This document shows positions 61,872 through 64,000 of a stretch of 64,000 bases of DNA, in pieces. The position numbers were made by a program, and so were the translations under genes. The stretch is taken from NCBI GenBank assembly GCA_934464615.1, contig CAKSKA010000004.1:59329-123328 (forward strand). Direction: 5' to 3'. Source of the stretch: an uncultured Eubacteriales bacterium (lineage in GTDB: Bacteria > Bacillota > Clostridia > Oscillospirales > Acutalibacteraceae). The notes under the pieces were generated by a model that worked only from the letters and a program-made list of their open reading frames with translations, ran no database searches and was not told the DNA's origin. How positions within the stretch are numbered: position 1 is the first letter of the stretch; the number at the start of each line of letters is the position of its first letter.

Positions 61872-61908
61872 TTTTTCGCCCCCTTTCAACAGTTCCAAAA
61901 CTGTAAAC

Positions 61909-62814
61909 TCAAATTTCACTGTCCTGTATTTCGGACAGTGACAGCCATTTAACTTTTACATATTCGTTCTCAAAATCCCACTCTGTAAACGGGCAGTTTG
62001 CCTCATTTTTAAGCACAGTTTCCCTGCCCTTTAATCCTTGCGACGCAAAGAACAGGTGTTCACCCGCTGCGCGCTGCTGCGTGTTTAAATCCTTTGTTAT
62101 GTACTTCGTTATGTACTTCGCGCAACCCTCTTGCGACACAATTTCGCTGCAAGTGAAAAATCCAAATTTTTTGGAATATCGTTCCCAATTATACACTTTT
62201 TCGCCGTTTTTCAAAACTTTTCTAATGTTTTGCGGTAATTTTTCCCGCAGCGTAAAAAGCCGCAAATCATCATCAGTCAAACCGGAAAGTAAGCCGTGCA
62301 TATGCCACGCGCCCACGTCCGCAGCCTTGCGGCTGTGCATATGCTGCTCCGGAATAAGCAAGTATTTTATCGGTCGCTCGGGGTGCTTTTTGTTCTCATC
62401 CCGCACAAATTGCGAAAAGTCTTTTCGGAACGCTTTTAAGTTAAACCTGTCGCGCATTTCACCGGACTGCGTAAACGTGCAAAAGTGCGTGAACTCGTTG
62501 CACATTGCAAGTTCAAAAACGCGCGCTCTGGCTCGCGACACGCTCTGCTTAAATCGCTCGCCGGCATTATGCGCGTTTTTATTTTTTTCGGATCTCTGCG
62601 CCGGCTTTGGCAATTCCGAGAATTGCAATTCGCCGGCTACAATCGCCTTTGCCGCCATTTCGCGATACCTTGCGGGAATATCCGCAAGTTCGTCAAAAAG
62701 CGGATACGGCTCAAATTTCGCCCGATTTTTAATATTGCGATAATAAACAATTTTGATAGCGTCATTGCCATAGGCATAAATGCTGTAAAGGTCATTACCT
62801 CTTGAGTACTTCAA
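61909..62814 (-). CDS. HUH rolling-circle replication initiator (G2P/Rep-like)
   Basis: A 301-residue replication-initiation endonuclease. The HUH motif is WHMHG (His171, His173) preceded by the motif-I strand FTHFCTFTQS (about 108-117); two tyrosines, Tyr234 and Tyr238, lie in KYITKYITK, as in the two-tyrosine Rep/G2P group of filamentous phages and plasmids. It would nick a replication origin and attach to the 5' end. The start is TTG 62814; no ATG is available between the upstream stop and the first motif, and the ribosome-binding site is weak. It probably shares a transcript with the small recombinase. No capsid or assembly gene is visible. Confidence 0.8.
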   Translation of the reverse strand: MKYSRGNDLYSIYAYGNDAIKIVYYRNIKNRAKFEPYPLFDELADIPARYREMAAKAIVAGELQFSELPKPAQRSEKNKNAHNAGERFKQSVSRARARVFELAMCNEFTHFCTFTQSGEMRDRFNLKAFRKDFSQFVRDENKKHPERPIKYLLIPEQHMHSRKAADVGAWHMHGLLSGLTDDDLRLFTLREKLPQNIRKVLKNGEKVYNWERYSKKFGFFTCSEIVSQEGCAKYITKYITKDLNTQQRAAGEHLFFASQGLKGRETVLKNEANCPFTEWDFENEYVKVKWLSLSEIQDSEI

Positions 62815-62930
62815 ACATAAAATTTCCCGCTTTGTGTTACTTAGTCAAGTATATATATACATACGCTCGCCGTGCACCACTCGCCACAGGCGGCGGCGCA
62901 CACCTTCGCTGCTGCGTGCTTATCAGGTCA

Positions 62931-63067
62931 CCCGCAGCCGATTTAAAATCCGCACCGGCACGCAAACCCTTGCGCACCGTTGCGCATACGGTAAACGGCT
63001 TTGCTTTGCTGCACACTTTACAGGGTTTGCTTTGCAAAGACCGTTACCGCGTTTAATCGGCTGCGGG
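62931..63067. repeat. Large nested inverted repeat
   Basis: CCCGCAGCCGATT (62931-62943) and its complement AATCGGCTGCGGG (63055-63067) enclose about 110 bases. Inside, CGGTAAACGGCTTTG and CAAAGACCGTTACCG pair as a second arm. Right after comes GCGTCTTTTT, terminator-like on the + strand. Confidence 0.75.
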
Positions 63068-63096
63068 CGTCTTTTTGCACAACATCAACCGGGTTA

Positions 63097-63147
63097 TCAA
63101 CCACCCCCCGCCCGCCACTCTTGGCGGGTGCGCCAGGTTCCGTGACG
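63097..63147. repeat. 51-bp direct repeat, copy 1
   Basis: Identical to 63765-63815 over 51 bases. It begins TCAACCACCCCCCG, contains the hairpin CCCGCCA-CTCT-TGGCGGG and ends GGTTCCGTGACG. Confidence 0.93.
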
Positions 63148-63149
63148 CT

Positions 63150-63175
63150 GCACAACGCCGCCGGCAGCGTTGTGC
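63150..63175. repeat. Perfect 9-bp hairpin
   Basis: GCACAACGC and GCGTTGTGC around CGCCGGCA, two bases after repeat copy 1. It is not present after copy 2. Confidence 0.8.
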
Positions 63176-63764
63176 TTTGCCTTTGCTTGTTGGTGTGCGC
63201 GTTCGCGCTCGTTAAGGGCGGTCACGCGCCCACCCGTTCCGGCTGCGGTGCAAGGCTTGCACCTTGCTCGGAACATTCTTCGGTACTCCGGCGCAAACAG
63301 CCTACGCCCACGGTCTCAACCTCGGCGATAACGGCTGTTTTTTATTCCGTTTGCCACTGCGGCGGCAAACGGGCGCCTGCGGGTTTGCCTGCGTCGCCGC
63401 TGTTCTCAACAGTACAGCCTGTGCCGGCACGCCCCCGGCTCCGCCCGCTGCGCTCACTTGGCAACGCGTTGCCGTGTTTATGCAAGGGCAAGACAAGTGC
63501 CGCGCGCGCCACCCTTGCATACCCCGCACCGCGTGCTCGGCTCGCTTGTTTCGTTTGCGCTTTTTTGGCTCTTTCCGCGCTTTTCCGGCGTTCAGCCGGC
63601 TGCGCGCTGCAATTCACTACCAAAAAAGGCGCAAACCCACGCCGGTTCCCCGTGCGGTTGGGCGGCTCTCGCGTCAAACTGTGCGCAACGGGGCTACACA
63701 AGCAACAACCGGCGCGCCGGTGTTGCTTTTGTCTTTAAGCGTCGGCGCCCCGTTGCTTTTTACG

Positions 63765-63815
63765 TCAACCACCCCCCGCCCGCCACTCTTGGCGGGTGCG
63801 CCAGGTTCCGTGACG
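63765..63815. repeat. 51-bp direct repeat, copy 2
   Basis: Exact second copy of 63097-63147, 668 bases downstream. It ends 40 bases before the strong promoter at 63855. Confidence 0.93.
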
Positions 63816-63854
63816 TTGGCAGCGCAGCCACAAAGCCGGTTAAAAAATATTTAC

Positions 63855-63883
63855 TTGACATTCACGGCAACAGGCATTATAAT
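63855..63883 (+). promoter_or_regulatory. Perfect sigma-A promoter reading toward the window edge
   Basis: TTGACA (63855-63860), a 17-base spacer and TATAAT (63878-63883) match the consensus exactly. The expected start near 63890 leads into structured sequence with no gene before the window ends. Confidence 0.9.
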
Positions 63884-63889
63884 CATAAA

Positions 63890-63970
63890 TGCCAGGTAAC
63901 CGTGACAGGTTACAAGAACAAACCGTTAGTCCGAGCGCTCGCAGCGTGATGTGTTGCGGCGTGTTTGTTC
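63890..63970 (+). ncRNA. Candidate structured RNA downstream of the 63855 promoter
   Basis: GTAACC/GGTTAC (63896-63901, 63908-63913) form a first hairpin. GAACAAAC (63916-63923) and GTTTGTTC (63963-63970) close a domain containing the palindrome CGAGCGCTCG (63932-63941). No start codon with a ribosome-binding site is evident in it. It could be the leader of a gene beyond the window. Confidence 0.4.
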
Positions 63971-64000
63971 TCATCATCAAAAAAAGCAGACTGCATATGC

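Larger units (their letters stand above)
62815..64000. other. GC-rich non-coding tail of the mobile-looking region
   Basis: About 1.2 kb with no gene I can support. GC is far above the AT-rich surroundings: by my count 43 of 60 bases in 63421-63480 are G or C. Long frames on both strands are Ala/Arg/Pro/Cys-rich, overlap one another and have no recognisable domain. The region holds a large inverted repeat, two identical 51-bp repeats, hairpins and a strong promoter, listed separately. Confidence 0.75.

Noticed and set aside
63097..63815. CRISPR array
   Set aside because: Only two copies, 668 bases apart, with no regular spacers and no cas genes.
63001..63949. Several long frames in the GC-rich region (63001-63738, 63264-63899, 63458-63949 on +, 63342-63701 on -)
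   Set aside because: They overlap each other on both strands, are Ala/Arg/Pro/Cys-rich, cross repeats and promoter sequence, and lack ribosome-binding sites and recognisable domains. High GC alone creates such open frames.

Overview
The window looks like a chromosome segment of an anaerobic, endospore-forming Clostridia bacterium, probably from the Oscillospirales/Ruminococcaceae side. The evidence is a low-GC background, several TTG starts behind strong Shine-Dalgarno sites, sporulation genes (sigG, spoIVB, spoIIGA-sigE, spoIVA, a sigH-like factor), [FeFe]-hydrogenases under a Rex-type redox regulator, and FMN and SAM riboswitches. Most genes lie on the + strand in tight operons. I see no rRNA, tRNA or CRISPR array.

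Layout: 1-4446 holds a division/envelope block (ftsX, a PcsB-like M23 hydrolase, VanZ-like, AI-2E permease). 4548-6163 has a structured leader, a LysR regulator and a phosphoesterase. 6280-12502 is a redox/hydrogen locus (Rex, kinase-like protein, two [2Fe-2S] proteins, PAS-linked sensory hydrogenase, PP2C phosphatase, a second hydrogenase). 12640-15079 is sigG-ylmC-spoIVB. 15118-21813 is a sugar-acid catabolic cluster with its AraC regulator. 22125-24319 has riboswitch-controlled ribU and metK. 25286-25347 is a DnaA-box cluster. 27855-36163 is one aromatic amino-acid operon behind a consensus promoter, with an aroE-aroK fusion but no aroC or dehydroquinase. 36189-46600 holds small membrane proteins, a class A PBP, a phosphohexomutase, a sigma factor, and a two-component system beside an HtrA protease. 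46624-49275 is a second AraC cluster. 49293-50912 is the Spo0A-box-controlled spoIIGA-sigE pair. 51061-59987 carries degV, clpB, mgtE, aspartokinase and spoIVA.

The right end (about 61100-64000) differs. A 173-residue catalytic-domain-only tyrosine recombinase and an HUH rolling-circle initiator are followed by about 1.2 kb of strongly GC-rich, apparently non-coding DNA. That DNA holds two identical 51-bp repeats, large inverted repeats and a perfect consensus promoter reading into structured non-coding sequence. This looks like part of an integrated replicating element running past the window edge, and it is the best candidate here for something undescribed.

Other points worth attention: a promoter-plus-RNA element shared by the LysR and PBP loci with compensatory base changes in one stem; a terminator hairpin that sequesters the spoIVA ribosome-binding site while a possible sporulation promoter may start inside it; and an mgtE leader with mutually exclusive stems. 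All functional statements rest on reading the sequence and on recalled family knowledge; no database search was run.
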